Source: Leptoclinus maculatus
Lineage: Eukaryota; Chordata; Actinopteri; Perciformes; Stichaeidae
DNA length: 64,000 bases
Assembly (NCBI GenBank): GCA_032191485.1
Contig: JAVDOI010000016.1
Span: 6,978,270-7,042,269, forward strand
Direction of reading: 5' to 3'
This document shows positions 37,601 through 44,867 of this stretch, one piece after another. Below the pieces are notes generated by a model. It saw only the letters and a list, made by a program, of their open reading frames with translations. It made no database searches and was not told where the DNA came from. Position numbers and translations under genes: made by a program. The first letter of the stretch is position 1, and every line of letters begins with the position of its first letter.

Positions 37601-39916
37601 TACATCTTGGCCAGATCACAGGCAAAGTCTTGAATTTAATATTTGATAGAGCTCCCCTAGACCACAGGAATGAAGTAATTTTCCTTCAAATGTCCCTTTT
37701 AGATTGGATTTATTATCAGTAATTTACATCTATTATAGTCTGAGCTCTAACACCCAGTCATAAAATGCCATCAATTTAAACTCTGCAGTTCCACTCATAC
37801 TTTTTGAACCCCAGACAGCGGTCCAGACTGTATAAATCTCAAATGTTGACTGGCTGCAGTGACAAGCCCATCAGTGATGATCCAGTGAACAGTGTCCTGC
37901 AGTATAAAAGGCCATCGTTGGTGAAGACATCTCAAACCAACAACATATTTCACAATACAGCCCACAAATCAGATTGTACAAGATGTATTTCTGGTATATT
38001 TCCATAGAGACTGTCCACAGCAATGCATCAACGTGGCCAAAGTCTGCGATGCCTTTAACGTTATGACATATGTTACCAAACAGAAAATGAACCAGATGAA
38101 ATACATGTAGAGGTTGAAATAAGCTATTATGTTAAATATATCTCTATTGTATGGATATTTACAGAGGTTCTGGGATACACAAATATTCTGTTTAATGTTG
38201 CTGGCACACACCCGTTTTCCCAGAAAACTGAGATGATCTGAATTACCTGCAGTAAAAAAAAATGAGAGTAGTCCCTTTGTTTTGTACAAGGCTGTTTATA
38301 ATTGTTAGATCCTTGTACCTGATACATGCTGGAGCTTGCAAACATTTTTTTTTTACATGCTGCATGAGATAAAATCTCCATGGCTTTGTCTTTGTGATGG
38401 TAAAATGGTGTGCGTATGTGAGTGTCTGTGTGAGGATGGGGGGTGGTCTGGGTGGTTGCTGCAATGTCTTGTAGTTCATTTAAGCTGTACATATTTCCAT
38501 CAACCTGTTTTGAAGTGTAAAGCTTGGCAACTTTTCAACAACAAACATATTGCAATGCTGTATTTATCCAGGCAATTAGACAACTACCAACAAAGTGTGA
38601 GTCAAATGTCAACAACAAAAGCCTGGTTCATTTGCCAGAAGGTCATACTGTGTCTCATCAGCATCACAATTATGTTGGTTGGACACAATCCTTATTAGTA
38701 GCTACTGCACCTTCCTGAGAGACATTACTTGATTATTTCATAAATAATTAATGTATTGTGACTGCTGTCAAAATACCTGCCCCTTCACATAGCTCAGTGG
38801 CAGGTAAATGTACCTGCGGGGTTAACTGTTAATTTAAAGTTCAGGTGACAAACACGTTGTTAAAAAAAAATTATTCATGCAGGTTTGAAAAAGCAAGAGG
38901 GAATCCATTCATATCCATCTGGCGCGCAATCCGCTTACAGTCATAACCTAAATAACAAAAAAACATGACCATGCATGTAAATAGAGAACATGTACTGGTC
39001 AATTCAAGACTATGTTAGAATGAAATAATTAGTTTGGAGGTAGAAATTCCCCTCGTGCGCGCAGAAATGGCTGTGCGTAAAAAATGTGGCACATTCGTGT
39101 AAATCTATTTAAAAAAGGTTCAGAATTTGAATTTCAGAGAGAGAGAAATATTTGCATTGTATGGAAAATAGCGTGTTCTCTAAAGCAATTATGAAGTGTT
39201 TTTGTAAAACTGAAACTCACGCTGCTGTTGTGTCCGGACCAGTGCACCATCGCCTGGTTGTGCGCCGAGTCTCCCGATAGAGCAAAAGTAGAAGTGTCCA
39301 GGTGCGGCTCACTTTGCCTCGGGTTAGAGCCTCTAGCTTCCTCCCCTGTGTGCCGGTACTCGGGTCTGGAGTTGGAAACACCTTGGACAGTCTCCACAAA
39401 CCTCTCTCTTGACTGAGCTTCTCCACTTGTACTCCTATCCACATTGTCGGTGTATGTTGTACGCGCACTCCTTTTTGCCCTCTTTTCGATCTCAGAAAAT
39501 GTGTTTTCTAACATTATATTCGCTGCAGGTCGCACATGGTTGTCCTCGGATATGTTATCACACTTTTTACCTGGTATTCTGAGACGGTTGTGACAGTTTG
39601 GTGCAATTTTGTTGCCGATCAGCGCATCGTCTCCAAGTCCACTCTGTGTTTCATTCCCTACTTGCTTGCCATTGTTCGGTTTCAAAGCAACGGCTGCTTC
39701 CGATTCAGAAGCGATGAAAACTTTTGCGCTATTGTCGACTTTAACCTCCGTTGATTTTCGGGTTGTACGTGCCTCCAGCGGTGTTACCTCCAGGCGATAC
39801 AATCTGTCATTTGCTCTTGGAGAACTTACTTCCGCTTGCGCCACAAACTTGGGGTGAAAGGAGTACAGCAACACGAAAGCGAAGAGGGAAAAACTCAGAA
39901 ATGACCACAGTCCCAT
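975..39916 (-). CDS. sorcs3: sorcs3, complete 27-exon gene for a VPS10-domain sorting receptor
   Basis: Type I membrane receptor of the Vps10p/sortilin family. Family members bind ligands such as neurotrophin-related factors and traffic cargo; mammalian SorCS3 is neuronal and postsynaptic. All 27 exons have GT donors and AG acceptors, and their phases join into 3741 nt (1246 residues plus stop). Domain order: signal peptide (about 1-28), propeptide with RAKR at 146-149, VPS10 propeller (about 225-700) with Asp-box motifs in exons 3, 4, 5, 10, 12 and 14, 10CC module with cysteines 719, 736, 753, 768, 770, 777, 789, 804, 824 and 839, PKD domain (about 846-935, DFGDG at 883-887), membrane-proximal region, transmembrane helix (about 1150-1168) and cytoplasmic tail ending NCTNV. 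Exon count and length fit mammalian SORCS3 (27 exons, about 1222 residues, from memory). The main alternative is sorcs1, made unlikely by the last two exons and by the TLAPLVDS junction. The start ATG has A at -3 and G at +4. Confidence 0.97.
4030..5165. repeat. degenerate A-rich tandem repeat, unit about 33-37 bp
   Basis: Many diverged copies of a unit containing 'agtatagtatgtc' then 'aaaaaagtcat'. Best ordered at 4040-4680 and decayed at 4890-5165. Lies in sorcs3 intron 26. Unit length varies through indels. A tRNA-like sequence sits in the middle, at 4722-4803. Confidence 0.85.
4722..4803 (+). repeat. tRNA-like sequence (pseudo-tRNA or SINE head)
   Basis: TAGCTCACCTGG at 4730-4741 fits a pol III box A and GGTTCAAATCC at 4785-4795 fits box B. 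Spacing is as in a tRNA with a long variable arm. The acceptor and T stems do not pair well, so this is more likely a tRNA-derived repeat than a working tRNA gene. Confidence 0.5.
5709..5818. repeat. long inverted repeat inside the intron-26 transposon
   Basis: 36-base arms at 5709-5744 and 5783-5818, differing at two positions. The loop holds a further 9-bp hairpin (5759-5767 with 5774-5782). The transcript could fold into a long hairpin. Confidence 0.85.
7580..7730 (-). pseudogene. Myb/SANT-like DNA-binding domain remnant of the transposon
   Basis: On the minus strand the frame reads KERASFFSAGEQEMI, then NAYEEVKTIIRAKSNTA, matching the N-terminal half of Myb/SANT-like domains found in transposon-associated proteins (YEE-x-K-x-II-x-AKSNTA). 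After AKSNTA the expected Trp-containing helix is not recognisable in the same frame. There is no upstream ATG before a stop, though an internal ATG opens a 174-codon frame (7162-7686). Probably dead. Confidence 0.55.
8223..8383 (-). CDS. sorcs3: sorcs3 exon 26 (cytoplasmic tail)
   Basis: Residues 1172-1226: KIPWIHVQAEDSHEKEPEV, then KVKLSEFPSPKELMEKELEAR. KIPWI and the acidic ELMEKELEAR stretch align with the SorCS3 tail (and with one SorCS1 splice form). The Tyr I recall after KIPWINI in mammals is not present. Acceptor CACTAG and donor GTAAGT. Confidence 0.94.
8508..8613 (-). CDS. sorcs3: sorcs3 exon 25 (transmembrane helix)
   Basis: Residues 1137-1172: APLVDSNSIHSGSAM, then LMLLTVVFVGLAAFFIYKF (membrane helix, about 1150-1168) and the stop-transfer KFKR. 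Nearly identical to SorCS1/3. Acceptor TTTCAG and donor GTGTGT. Confidence 0.96.
9494..9593 (-). CDS. sorcs3: sorcs3 exon 24 (membrane-proximal region)
   Basis: Residues 1104-1137: TALNQGLVQFELKADIHIIV, then YMTQQTL. Acceptor AACAG and donor GTAAGT, phase 1. In the 880-base intron after it, about 8750-9200 looks like unique sequence, possibly conserved noncoding; I recognise no repeat there. Confidence 0.95.
9810..10025. repeat. dispersed teleost repeat in intron 23
   Basis: Contains 'gggggaaacagctagcctgg' after an 'attagcttagcagagcataa' segment, a wording I recognise from a very abundant interspersed repeat of percomorph fishes. Ends are unclear. Confidence 0.55.
10123..10257 (-). CDS. sorcs3: sorcs3 exon 23 (membrane-proximal region)
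   Basis: Residues 1059-1103 (45 codons): SGVPEDQLLV, then YPGLPSTAELFILP; the ELFILP wording fits SorCS3 rather than SorCS1. Acceptor TTGCAG and donor GTAAGA. The intron after it carries a dispersed repeat at 9810-10025. Confidence 0.95.
10535..10647 (-). CDS. sorcs3: sorcs3 exon 22 (membrane-proximal region)
   Basis: Residues 1021-1058: FFRSLLLSFS, then the invariant DEHNPDIPEWREDVGRVV block. Acceptor TTCCCAG and donor GTACAT. Confidence 0.95.
10963..11086 (-). CDS. sorcs3: sorcs3 exon 21 (membrane-proximal region)
   Basis: Residues 980-1021: PIITLEGSISYTF, then VTVQVASG and TQDSK, a second PKD-like beta sandwich conserved in SorCS proteins. Acceptor TTTCAG and donor GTGAG. The 315-base intron after it is unremarkable. 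Confidence 0.95.
11439..11572 (-). CDS. sorcs3: sorcs3 exon 20 (membrane-proximal region)
   Basis: Residues 935-979: PVDRVYLSTPIVAISGKEVN, then AVVWPSHTRTLTFFWWF. Acceptor CCGCAG and donor GTGAGA. The 352-base intron after it is unremarkable. Confidence 0.95.
11843..12029 (-). CDS. sorcs3: sorcs3 exon 19 (PKD domain)
   Basis: Residues 873-935. QLDFGDG (DFGDG at 883-887) and HVYRTTGIYRVTASAEN are the PKD fold signatures. Acceptor CACAG and donor GTATGT, phase 1. The Ser codon is split A|GT. Confidence 0.96.
12640..12870. repeat. dispersed repeat in intron 18
   Basis: Contains 'ttagcatgttgacgttagca' followed by 'tttagctcacagagcatgc', wording typical of an abundant percomorph interspersed repeat. 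Boundaries are approximate. Confidence 0.45.
12925..13096 (-). CDS. sorcs3: sorcs3 exon 18 (end of 10CC, start of PKD)
   Basis: Residues 815-872: YRKVLSNNCKEGER, then QACRPRPPRGLRLS. C824 and C839 complete the ten. The first strands of the PKD domain (VGNNVTFMVYLDD) follow. Acceptor CAAAG and donor GTGAGT. Confidence 0.95.
13684..13797 (-). CDS. sorcs3: sorcs3 exon 17 (10CC module)
   Basis: Residues 777-815: DYGWERQADGKCSPAFWFNP, then QSFLNSTG. Contributes C789 and C804. Acceptor GACAG and donor GTAAG. The 587-base intron after it holds nothing recognisable. Confidence 0.95.
14263..14396 (-). CDS. sorcs3: sorcs3 exon 16 (10CC module)
   Basis: Residues 733-777: GEPCVMGEKQIFMKRRPG, then SEPCLC. 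Contributes C736, C753, C768 and C770. C777 spans the junction (TG|T). Closer to SorCS3 (GEPCVMGERKIF) than to SorCS1 as I recall them. The 465-base intron after it holds nothing recognisable. Confidence 0.95.
14570..14687 (-). CDS. sorcs3: sorcs3 exon 15 (end of propeller, start of 10CC)
   Basis: Residues 693-732: FGHFSHRSEWQLIKIDYK closes the propeller. C719 (RRC) is the first of the ten 10CC cysteines. The exon opens on a seven-T run directly after CCAG, so the acceptor position rests on phase. Donor GTTACA. Confidence 0.94.
14925..15032 (-). CDS. sorcs3: sorcs3 exon 14 (VPS10, Asp-box)
   Basis: Residues 657-693: Asp-box SLDEGKKWDRHSF, then LYVDGVLMEPE. The acceptor follows a run of pyrimidines (CTTGAAG); the donor is GTAAGC, phase 2. 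Confidence 0.95.
15777..15806. repeat. perfect 13-bp hairpin in intron 13
   Basis: Arms AATTACTGTAGGT (15777-15789) and ACCTACAGTAATT (15794-15806) with loop TCCC. On the coding strand it starts about 38 bases past the end of exon 13. Confidence 0.85.
15844..15935 (-). CDS. sorcs3: sorcs3 exon 13 (VPS10)
   Basis: Residues 627-657: IFDEEHNVWFLDNGGALLA, then PIRHLW. Acceptor ATACAG and donor GTAGGT. A perfect 13-bp hairpin lies just downstream of the donor, at 15777-15806. The rest of the 811-base intron is unremarkable. Confidence 0.95.
16045..16121 (-). CDS. sorcs3: sorcs3 exon 12 (VPS10, Asp-box)
   Basis: Residues 601-626: GNTGTELSSTNLGMF, then Asp-box TSDAGNSW. Acceptor CTCAG and donor GTGGGT. 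Confidence 0.95.
16443..16545 (-). CDS. sorcs3: sorcs3 exon 11 (VPS10)
   Basis: Residues 567-601: PFCSLHLHLEMSENPYTSGP, then the IIVATG end. Acceptor GACAG and donor GTAGAG, phase 1. The 321-base intron after it is unremarkable. Confidence 0.95.
17431..17577 (-). CDS. sorcs3: sorcs3 exon 10 (VPS10, Asp-box)
   Basis: Residues 518-566: EGINGMYLANKL, then KTFITYNKGQTWALL (Asp-box YNKGQTW). 49 codons, phase 0, acceptor TTTTGTAG and donor GTGAGC. The 885-base intron after it (16546-17430) holds nothing recognisable. Confidence 0.95.
17640..18420. mobile_element. older fish DNA repeat split by a nested hAT-like element
   Basis: Left flank 17640-17716 (gagctaaaaggattact, then aacagaaaatgtattaaaat) and right part 18213-18420 (aatgtgaggatttattgctt, then ttgataatgaaaacaattgg and the gctgccct end) look like the two halves of a common teleost repeat whose ends read like 'gcagccctactaacgattat'. 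The element at 17717-18212 interrupts it. In intron 9. Confidence 0.55.
17717..18212. mobile_element. 496-bp non-autonomous hAT-like element with 8-bp target duplication
   Basis: Ends CAGCGGTGGAAG and (inverted) CAGTGGTATCTT resemble hAT-type CAGTGGTGGAA termini. It is flanked by perfect 8-bp copies of TGTTTGAG at 17709-17716 and 18213-18220. The interior ('acaagtaaaagtcctgc', 'aagtagtgaagtagaagtat') is the percomorph repeat rich in AAAAGTA/AAGTACT words. No ORF. Confidence 0.85.
18540..18719 (-). CDS. sorcs3: sorcs3 exon 9 (VPS10)
   Basis: Residues 458-517 (60 codons). DMHIISTDE, QVFAAVQEWNQNNTY and SLYISDS are among the most conserved blocks of SorCS1/3. Upstream on the coding strand a (CT)n microsatellite (plus-strand GA at 18754-18771) sits about 35 bases from the TTGCAG acceptor. 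Confidence 0.96.
18754..18771. repeat. (GA)n microsatellite upstream of exon 9
   Basis: Pure GA run. On the coding strand it is a CT tract about 35 bases from the exon 9 acceptor. Confidence 0.9.
18954..19043 (-). CDS. sorcs3: sorcs3 exon 8 (VPS10)
   Basis: Residues 428-457 (SGRASYFVSYMRESF, then KLPKYCLPK), 30 codons in phase 0. Acceptor CAAAG and donor GTAAGC. Confidence 0.94.
20635..20753 (-). CDS. sorcs3: sorcs3 exon 7 (VPS10)
   Basis: Residues 388-427. Two cysteines (VKCRAQRC) match the conserved TCRIQEC pair of SorCS3, followed by SLVVQDEYVF. The stretch between is diverged from mammals. The donor is GTTTGC. The 1591-base intron after it (19044-20634) contains no gene; part of it (about 19550-19930) lacks repeat character and could be regulatory. 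Confidence 0.94.
21363..21427 (-). CDS. sorcs3: sorcs3 exon 6 (VPS10), 65-base exon
   Basis: Residues 366-388: AVMGLDRESDVVHIETR, the counterpart of the mammalian SVAGLDKEADLVHMEVR stretch. It is too short to stand out as an ORF. It was placed by homology and phase: a good CT-rich acceptor tract ending CAAG, and a consensus GTGAGT donor. The 609-base intron after it holds nothing recognisable. Confidence 0.92.
22257..22330 (-). CDS. sorcs3: sorcs3 exon 5 (VPS10, Asp-box)
   Basis: Residues 342-366 (LYSSMDFGRKWQLIHD, then RFYW). SMDFGRKW is an Asp-box. The Trp codon is split TG|G across the donor GTATGA. The 829-base intron after it shows no gene or repeat I recognise. Confidence 0.95.
22488..22646 (-). 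CDS. sorcs3: sorcs3 exon 4 (VPS10, Asp-box)
   Basis: Residues 289-341 (53 codons, phase 0 on both sides). Contains MLSDPEVESAVLISSDEGASF (Asp-box SSDEGASF) and HPVQENWILAYS. A (GA)n run on the plus strand at 22686-22714 becomes a CT-rich tract upstream of the acceptor. Confidence 0.95.
22686..22714. repeat. (GA)n microsatellite upstream of exon 4
   Basis: GA run. On the coding strand it is a CT tract about 40 bases from the exon 4 acceptor. Confidence 0.9.
22808..22907 (-). CDS. sorcs3: sorcs3 exon 3 (VPS10, Asp-box)
   Basis: Residues 255-288. Contains the Asp-box SSDYGSTY followed by TVLSYLYV and PTNKQK, strongly conserved in SorCS1 and SorCS3. The donor is GTCAGC, weaker than its neighbours, but the phase fits exactly. 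Confidence 0.95.
22908..27104 (-). other. sorcs3 intron 2
   Basis: 4.2 kb. Apart from the Tc1 remnant and the 13-G run at 27065-27077, I see no gene or recognisable repeat. Tracts at 25300-26700 look like unique sequence. Confidence 0.7.
24440..25121 (+). mobile_element. Tc1/mariner transposon remnant, 5'-truncated and internally deleted
   Basis: Tc1-type transposase pieces on the plus strand: LAWALQNWTIEDWKKVAWSD then ESRF (24447-24629, stopped), and GYFQQDNTQCHKAQIISNWF then WPPQSPGLNPIELFWDVVER (24773-24970). The stretch between, which should carry VWG-containing sequence, is shortened, and stops break the frame. The element ends in 'gtacctaataaagtggccgg', the usual Tc1-like terminus. No matching left terminus was seen. 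In intron 2. Confidence 0.85.
27105..27172 (-). CDS. sorcs3: sorcs3 exon 2 (VPS10)
   Basis: Residues 233-255 (VILILTKLYDF, then LGAVTESSLWR), the first propeller strands, nearly identical to what I recall of mammalian SorCS3. The acceptor is TGTAG and the donor GTAAG. A 13-G run on the plus strand (27065-27077) lies about 27 bases into the following intron. Confidence 0.95.
29022..29566. mobile_element. 545-bp MITE with TTAA target duplication
   Basis: Terminal inverted repeats of about 34 bases: left AGGAATACTTCACCCACAAA, right (inverted) AGGAATTCTTCAACCACAAA, both continuing ATGACCATTTG. They are flanked by TTAA at 29018-29021 and 29567-29570. The TTAA site fits piggyBac or Kolobok families. 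No transposase frame inside. Confidence 0.85.
29928..30018. repeat. CT-rich low-complexity tract
   Basis: Pyrimidine-rich run of TTTC/CTTC words in intron 1. Confidence 0.8.
32066..32252 (-). other. unexplained coding-like ORF in intron 1
   Basis: Open on the minus strand from a possible acceptor (TTGCAACAG) to a TAA stop. Sequence includes MPALVSDNDQDVLGG, then PMDLRYLVDFTPPSTVF and TVPPLPD. Composition is acidic and proline-rich rather than random-looking. I do not recognise the family. It may be the last exon of a retrocopy or a transposon, or chance. Confidence 0.3.
34616..34662. repeat. (GT)n microsatellite
   Basis: Uninterrupted GT run in intron 1. Confidence 0.95.
35145..35199. repeat. 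(GT)n and (AG)n compound microsatellite
   Basis: GT with two GTAT interruptions, then a short AG run. Confidence 0.9.
37526..37545. repeat. poly-C tract (20 bases)
   Basis: Twenty consecutive C in intron 1. The length is prone to sequencing error. Confidence 0.9.
39221..39916 (-). CDS. sorcs3: sorcs3 exon 1: signal peptide, propeptide, start of VPS10
   Basis: Encodes residues 1-232. A hydrophobic N-terminus (LFAFVLLYSF core) is the signal peptide. A poorly conserved, charged propeptide follows, with N-glycosylation sequons at N88 and N121 and two cysteines (C109, C119). RAKR at 146-149 fits the furin cleavage consensus. The exon ends VHWSGHNSS, the conserved entry to the VPS10 domain in SorCS proteins. 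The donor is GTGAGT, phase 0. The start was chosen for its strong context and for the signal peptide directly after it. Confidence 0.95.
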
Positions 39917-40120
39917 TGTGTTTTTCCAAAGTGATAGTCTACCAGCGGGGATACAATAGGTAAGGCAACTTCTAAAACATGCAGGGTATCATCTTTACGA
40001 GCAAGAAGCCATTCAGCAGTCCCGCTCACGTCCAGGCATTTGTCAAAGTGAGGGACCAGTTGGGGAGGTGCTGCGCATCAGGCAAACGCGCCGACAGAGA
40101 GTGACTGCAGAAACGATTTG
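39917..40120 (-). promoter_or_regulatory. probable 5' UTR and promoter region of sorcs3
   Basis: Immediately upstream of the start codon on the minus strand. Together with exon 1 this stretch has visibly more CpG dinucleotides than the flanking A/T-rich DNA, suggesting a CpG-type promoter. No clear TATA box was identified. The transcription start cannot be placed from sequence alone. Confidence 0.4.
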
Positions 40121-42053
40121 AGCTCATTGTTCATCGGGATATTTAGGGAGAAAAGGCTTTAAAATTATGGAATTGAAAAATGATTCCACTATTTTATTTT
40201 TGGTCTGTGACGGCAGAGTTTTTATTCTGCAACGTTTCAGAGGCTATTTATGTAAACCTATAAAAGTTATCCGAAACAGCACGTTATTGACTCGGAGCGG
40301 TTGACAGGAAAAGTAATTTGTGCCTTGCAGAACAGTTGTGTGTCCCCGTTGTGGCAATTTTTGCATCTGTAACGACAGAAAAACACAATTTACTTGCATC
40401 AATCACCTCCGGATTCACCTGTCAACTATGTGCAAGCGCGCGAACGCGGGGAGTACATTTGGGGCAAATTCAGTTGGACTTCCTGACAAAGAACCCGACG
40501 TGATCTGATGTCATTGTATGTGCATAACTGCAGCGGTGCAGGGGTTTTCTTCTGTGCCTGTATTTCTGGTGACACAGTAAGCTTTTTCTAATTAGGCCAC
40601 TAATACAATGCACCTCAGGCCTTCTACTGCACAACAGCCCAGGAAACACAAAGACCTTTGAAGTCATACTGTGATATGTTGGCTGTGATCTTCATGACTT
40701 TTGCTGCCACACAGGCAACAGCAAGCCTTCAACAACTGTTTTAATCTTGGCACCTTCACATTTTGCATTATTCATTCATTTTTGTACTGTGCAGATCTGA
40801 GAAAAAATAGCTTTCTCTAAATCAATATGCAATTTGAAATGTATTAGTTTCAATTAGTGGAGCCGAATGAATTGTGAAAGGCAAGTCCAATTTCCTGCTA
40901 TTAGGGCTCTCTGTCAGTTGTTACAGAAATTGTACGTTAGTCGTTTTATTTTGTGTTATTTAAAAGCTTTTTTTCCCCTCAGAAATGTATTATGATGCCT
41001 GGTGATAACGAGTTGAAACACACCTTAGATATGCTTGCTTCAGTGGACAGCTGCACAAGGAAGAACCTTCAAGAGAAGGCTTTCCATCTTTTTCAAGGAC
41101 GACAAACACATATTTGGATTACAAGAGCAGGACGTAGAATGTAACCAGATACGTCGCTGTAATGTAGGGGCAGATGTTAAATATAATATGAGAGCAATTA
41201 CTCCTTTCTGTCAAGGTTAAACCAATCCGGGACCTGCACAGCGCGATTTTCCACACTTGTCATGAGAGAAATTTGAAAAGTGAAGAGGGGACTATTACTG
41301 GGCTGCCACCTGTCCTGTCCTATACTCTTCATTTGATAGTGAACAACGAATGTCTGAAAACCGGTAAAACCGTATGACATATTTTTTTCAGAATTCATGT
41401 TTAGGACTGCAGCTTGTTACTGTACTGTGGATGAACTCTTTGGCTGCAGAATCATGCTGAGCATCTACTGAGCTGTAAAACATGCTGTATGGGGGATAAG
41501 AGAATTCGCCGTCCTTCAATGTTGCACACTCAGAAATAAGCAGAAAACAACTTGGTGGAAGGACATTGACATTGACATTGACATGAGTTCATTGCTGAGA
41601 ACAGCACCTTCTGATCTTGCACATGTCCTCAGACAGTGCAGTGAAAACAGCAATCAGAAGGCTAGCCAGTACTGCCATCCTCCTCAGAGGGATCACTTCT
41701 TGGTCACTGTTCTTTTGGCACGGCTGTACAAACAAATTGAGATTCATACAAGTGAGGGCTCTGGGCAGCAGGTGCTACTGTTGCAACTCCACTGCACGCC
41801 AGACAGCTCCCTCTCTCTACAGGCCATTCCCGCCAGAACGCCTCTGCAATGAGGGGGTAATTGGACTGATCACACTCTGTTTACCCATTATGCTGCTAAA
41901 ATGAAGTGGGTTGTTCGCAAACACACTGTGACAGGCCGGGGAGGGAGGAGGAGCCTCTTCCATCAATGACACGTCTTTTAATCTGTACTAACCTTGGGCC
42001 AGGGGAGAGCATTGTGCGGATTTCGGCATGTTTGTGTCTTTGTGCGTGCATGT

Positions 42054-42054
<1 letters not shown>

Positions 42055-42111
<57 letters not shown>
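42055..42111. repeat. (GT)n-(AG)n compound microsatellite
   Basis: GT run passing directly into about 20 AG units. Confidence 0.95.
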
Positions 42112-42116
<5 letters not shown>

Positions 42117-44414
42117 AAAGAGGCCTGTGTTAATATGTGAAGAAATATCTGGGGGGGGAAGAGTTTTAATGTGTCCTCGTGTGCGCGTCTATATGCCCCA
42201 CATCCTGCGTGTGCTTAAACTATGACAAGGAATATTGCATATTCCTGGGTGGAGAACATCTCAGATTCTGCATAAATCTGAACCACAGTGAAAGGGAATA
42301 AGAGAAAAAAGAGAGATGAGAGGGTGAGACTGAAAACTGTGTACATCGGTGTAGCTCATTCATTTTTATGTGCCCTCTTCCCCAGTGTAGATCATTAGCA
42401 AGATTATCAGATGTAATCATCTCATTCGGGTGGCGCATAACTTAGACAGTCCCTGCAAACAGCATCATCCTCTCTCCTGTTTCTACTGAAGACAGGGAGC
42501 AAACTCTAAAGCTTTCAGGACAAAATCCCATTTGTGCATCCGCTGTCTGCATCCCAAGCTTGTTAGTTCCAACACTTCAGTGATCCCGGCGGAGCAGACG
42601 CATAGGCAGTAGCAGGAACCATAATGGCCATCACCCAGACAGCTCACACTCGCATGGAGGAGATGAACAGCAAGGTGCACACTCCACTCGGCTATACCCA
42701 TGCCATTAAAAGGAGAAACTCTCTTTTATTGCAGATGGCAACACTTATTTTGTACCTCCTTCATCGTCTCGATGAAAGACAGGCATTTTAGAATCACAGT
42801 GGGAGTAGTTTAGGACAGTTTGCCACTATAATAAACTGGCCCTGTCACTGAAAATACAACGCTGCTCATTGGTGAATCACTGGATTACTATTATCTCTTT
42901 GATGTCTTTGTTCCTGAGCCGTTTCCCTGTTCATGAACACAGGGACGAGCCTGTCGAGATATCAATACAATTTGCTTGATCTCCCACAGCTGCAGCTCAT
43001 CTTTAGTAATAGTTTGCATGATTTTCTCAGATGTTCTGGGTCAGTTATAGTTTTTGTTCCTTCGTCCATATTCTTTAACTTGATTCATATTATTTAAAGG
43101 ATATTTTCAGTTTATTACAACTTGGATTGTCATAATTGACTATTGTATCTGTCAGTTATGATAACATTGTACACACCAAAGTAGCATTAAAGACATTAGT
43201 ACAAGATGGGAAGGAAAACACGAGCAGTTAGATGATCAGGTTGTAAGCCAACAGTTCAGGTACATTGTACACAATTCTTTGGAGATAAAATACTAAGTGA
43301 GCACTCCCAGAATGTCCCTCTTTGCAATCCTGTCTCGTTGAATTTACATTTATATACACCTATTAAAGCAACAGCAAAATGGTGAGAAACGTGTTTTGGT
43401 TAATGAACGTATCTGCAAAGTCTCAAAATGGTGAAACTGAGCATATCAGTAAAATGTTTACTGACAATGTCGTTAGTTTTCCCTACAGGGCAATCTGTGC
43501 TCTTGCAATACAAAATCCACTATTAGCAATTGAACATGATAAACGTTATATATGGTCATGTTTAGGCACTACCAAGGCTTCCCTGAGGGTTAGGGAAGAA
43601 CGATAGACGAGAGTTACACGTATAACCATAGCAACAGTACAACACAACAAAGATGGCGAGAGGTGGAGCCTCAAAATGCAACAACATTTCCCTGAGGAAA
43701 GTTAGACATATTTTCATATATACATTTTTAAATTTTTGTGAAAAGAAAGACCAAATCAAAATCAGGTGCCAGAATGAACACTGCAGGGGGCAAAATCCAG
43801 GCAGCTGTTACATTTCTTCTCAAAACGTATAATAATTAGTGTACACACATCATTTCTAAAAGACAGGGTTGCGGATTGCACACAAAAACTGTGGTCTCAG
43901 GTCTTACAACGAACACTTTTGGTGCTAATTGTTGCAGTTCCCTTTCATTTTCTATTCCAAACAAATTTGCTCAAAGTTTGTTTAAAACCTGATCATCTGA
44001 CCGCTTCTTCTTCTGTTATGTCACCGTGTTTGATTGATCTCAGGATTAATAGGATTCACATTGTAAAAAAACAAAATTATTCCTTAACAAGGGGTGCCTG
44101 AGTGATTACCTCATTTCTCCTCTACAATTGGAAGTTTGTTTCTCTACAGTAGTGAGTTTGCATGTTATCTCCTCCAACATGTAAGCTGGGTGAAATTCAT
44201 ACATTCATATAACTCATAAAATCGACACAATGTGTGTATGACTGTCTGTCTCTGTCAACCATGAGATGGACTGACAACCTTTGCAGGCTGGTTTCCTGTC
44301 ATGTGCCAAATGTATGCTGGAAAAGGCAAGTAACCCCTAAGTGGGGTTATTATGTAAGGCACAATTAACTAATTCATTAAAGAATGAATTCTTCTATTAA
44401 ACCACTTCTGTGAA

Positions 44415-44535
<121 letters not shown>

Positions 44536-44867
44536 ATATGTGGCTCCAAAATAATGTTTTTGAATCTATTTAGCTCAAATATGGCACCACAATATGACAT
44601 ATTATATATATATATATATATATATTAACACAATTATGAAGCTGCTCTGTTCATTTCTAATTAACTTGTTTGTTTATTGATACTGGAGAGCAGACACCAT
44701 CTGTTATCAAGCAGAAATTCTTTGACCCACTTTGAAAATACCAGATCTGTCTCTTAAAGGGAAATACCAGCAATGTTATGCAGAAGGGCAGTTTGATTTG
44801 CATCAATGAACATTTCTACTCTTTTGAACCTTTGCCCAGTTGTTAGCATACATGCCACTAACTGCTG

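Larger units (their letters stand above)
27173..39220 (-). other. sorcs3 intron 1
   Basis: 12 kb, the longest intron. Contains the TTAA-flanked MITE at 29022-29566, a CT-rich tract at 29928-30018, a coding-like ORF at 32066-32252, GT microsatellites at 34616-34662 and 35145-35180, and a 20-C run at 37526-37545. The remaining ORFs look random. Confidence 0.75.

Noticed and set aside
38127..38492. 121-codon minus-strand frame in intron 1
   Set aside because: Composition reflects CA-rich low complexity; no homology recognised and other frames overlap it.
975..39916. Assignment to sorcs1
   Set aside because: The tail KIPWI, the REFPNCTNV ending, the FILP wording in exon 23 and the TLAPLVDS junction fit SorCS3 better.
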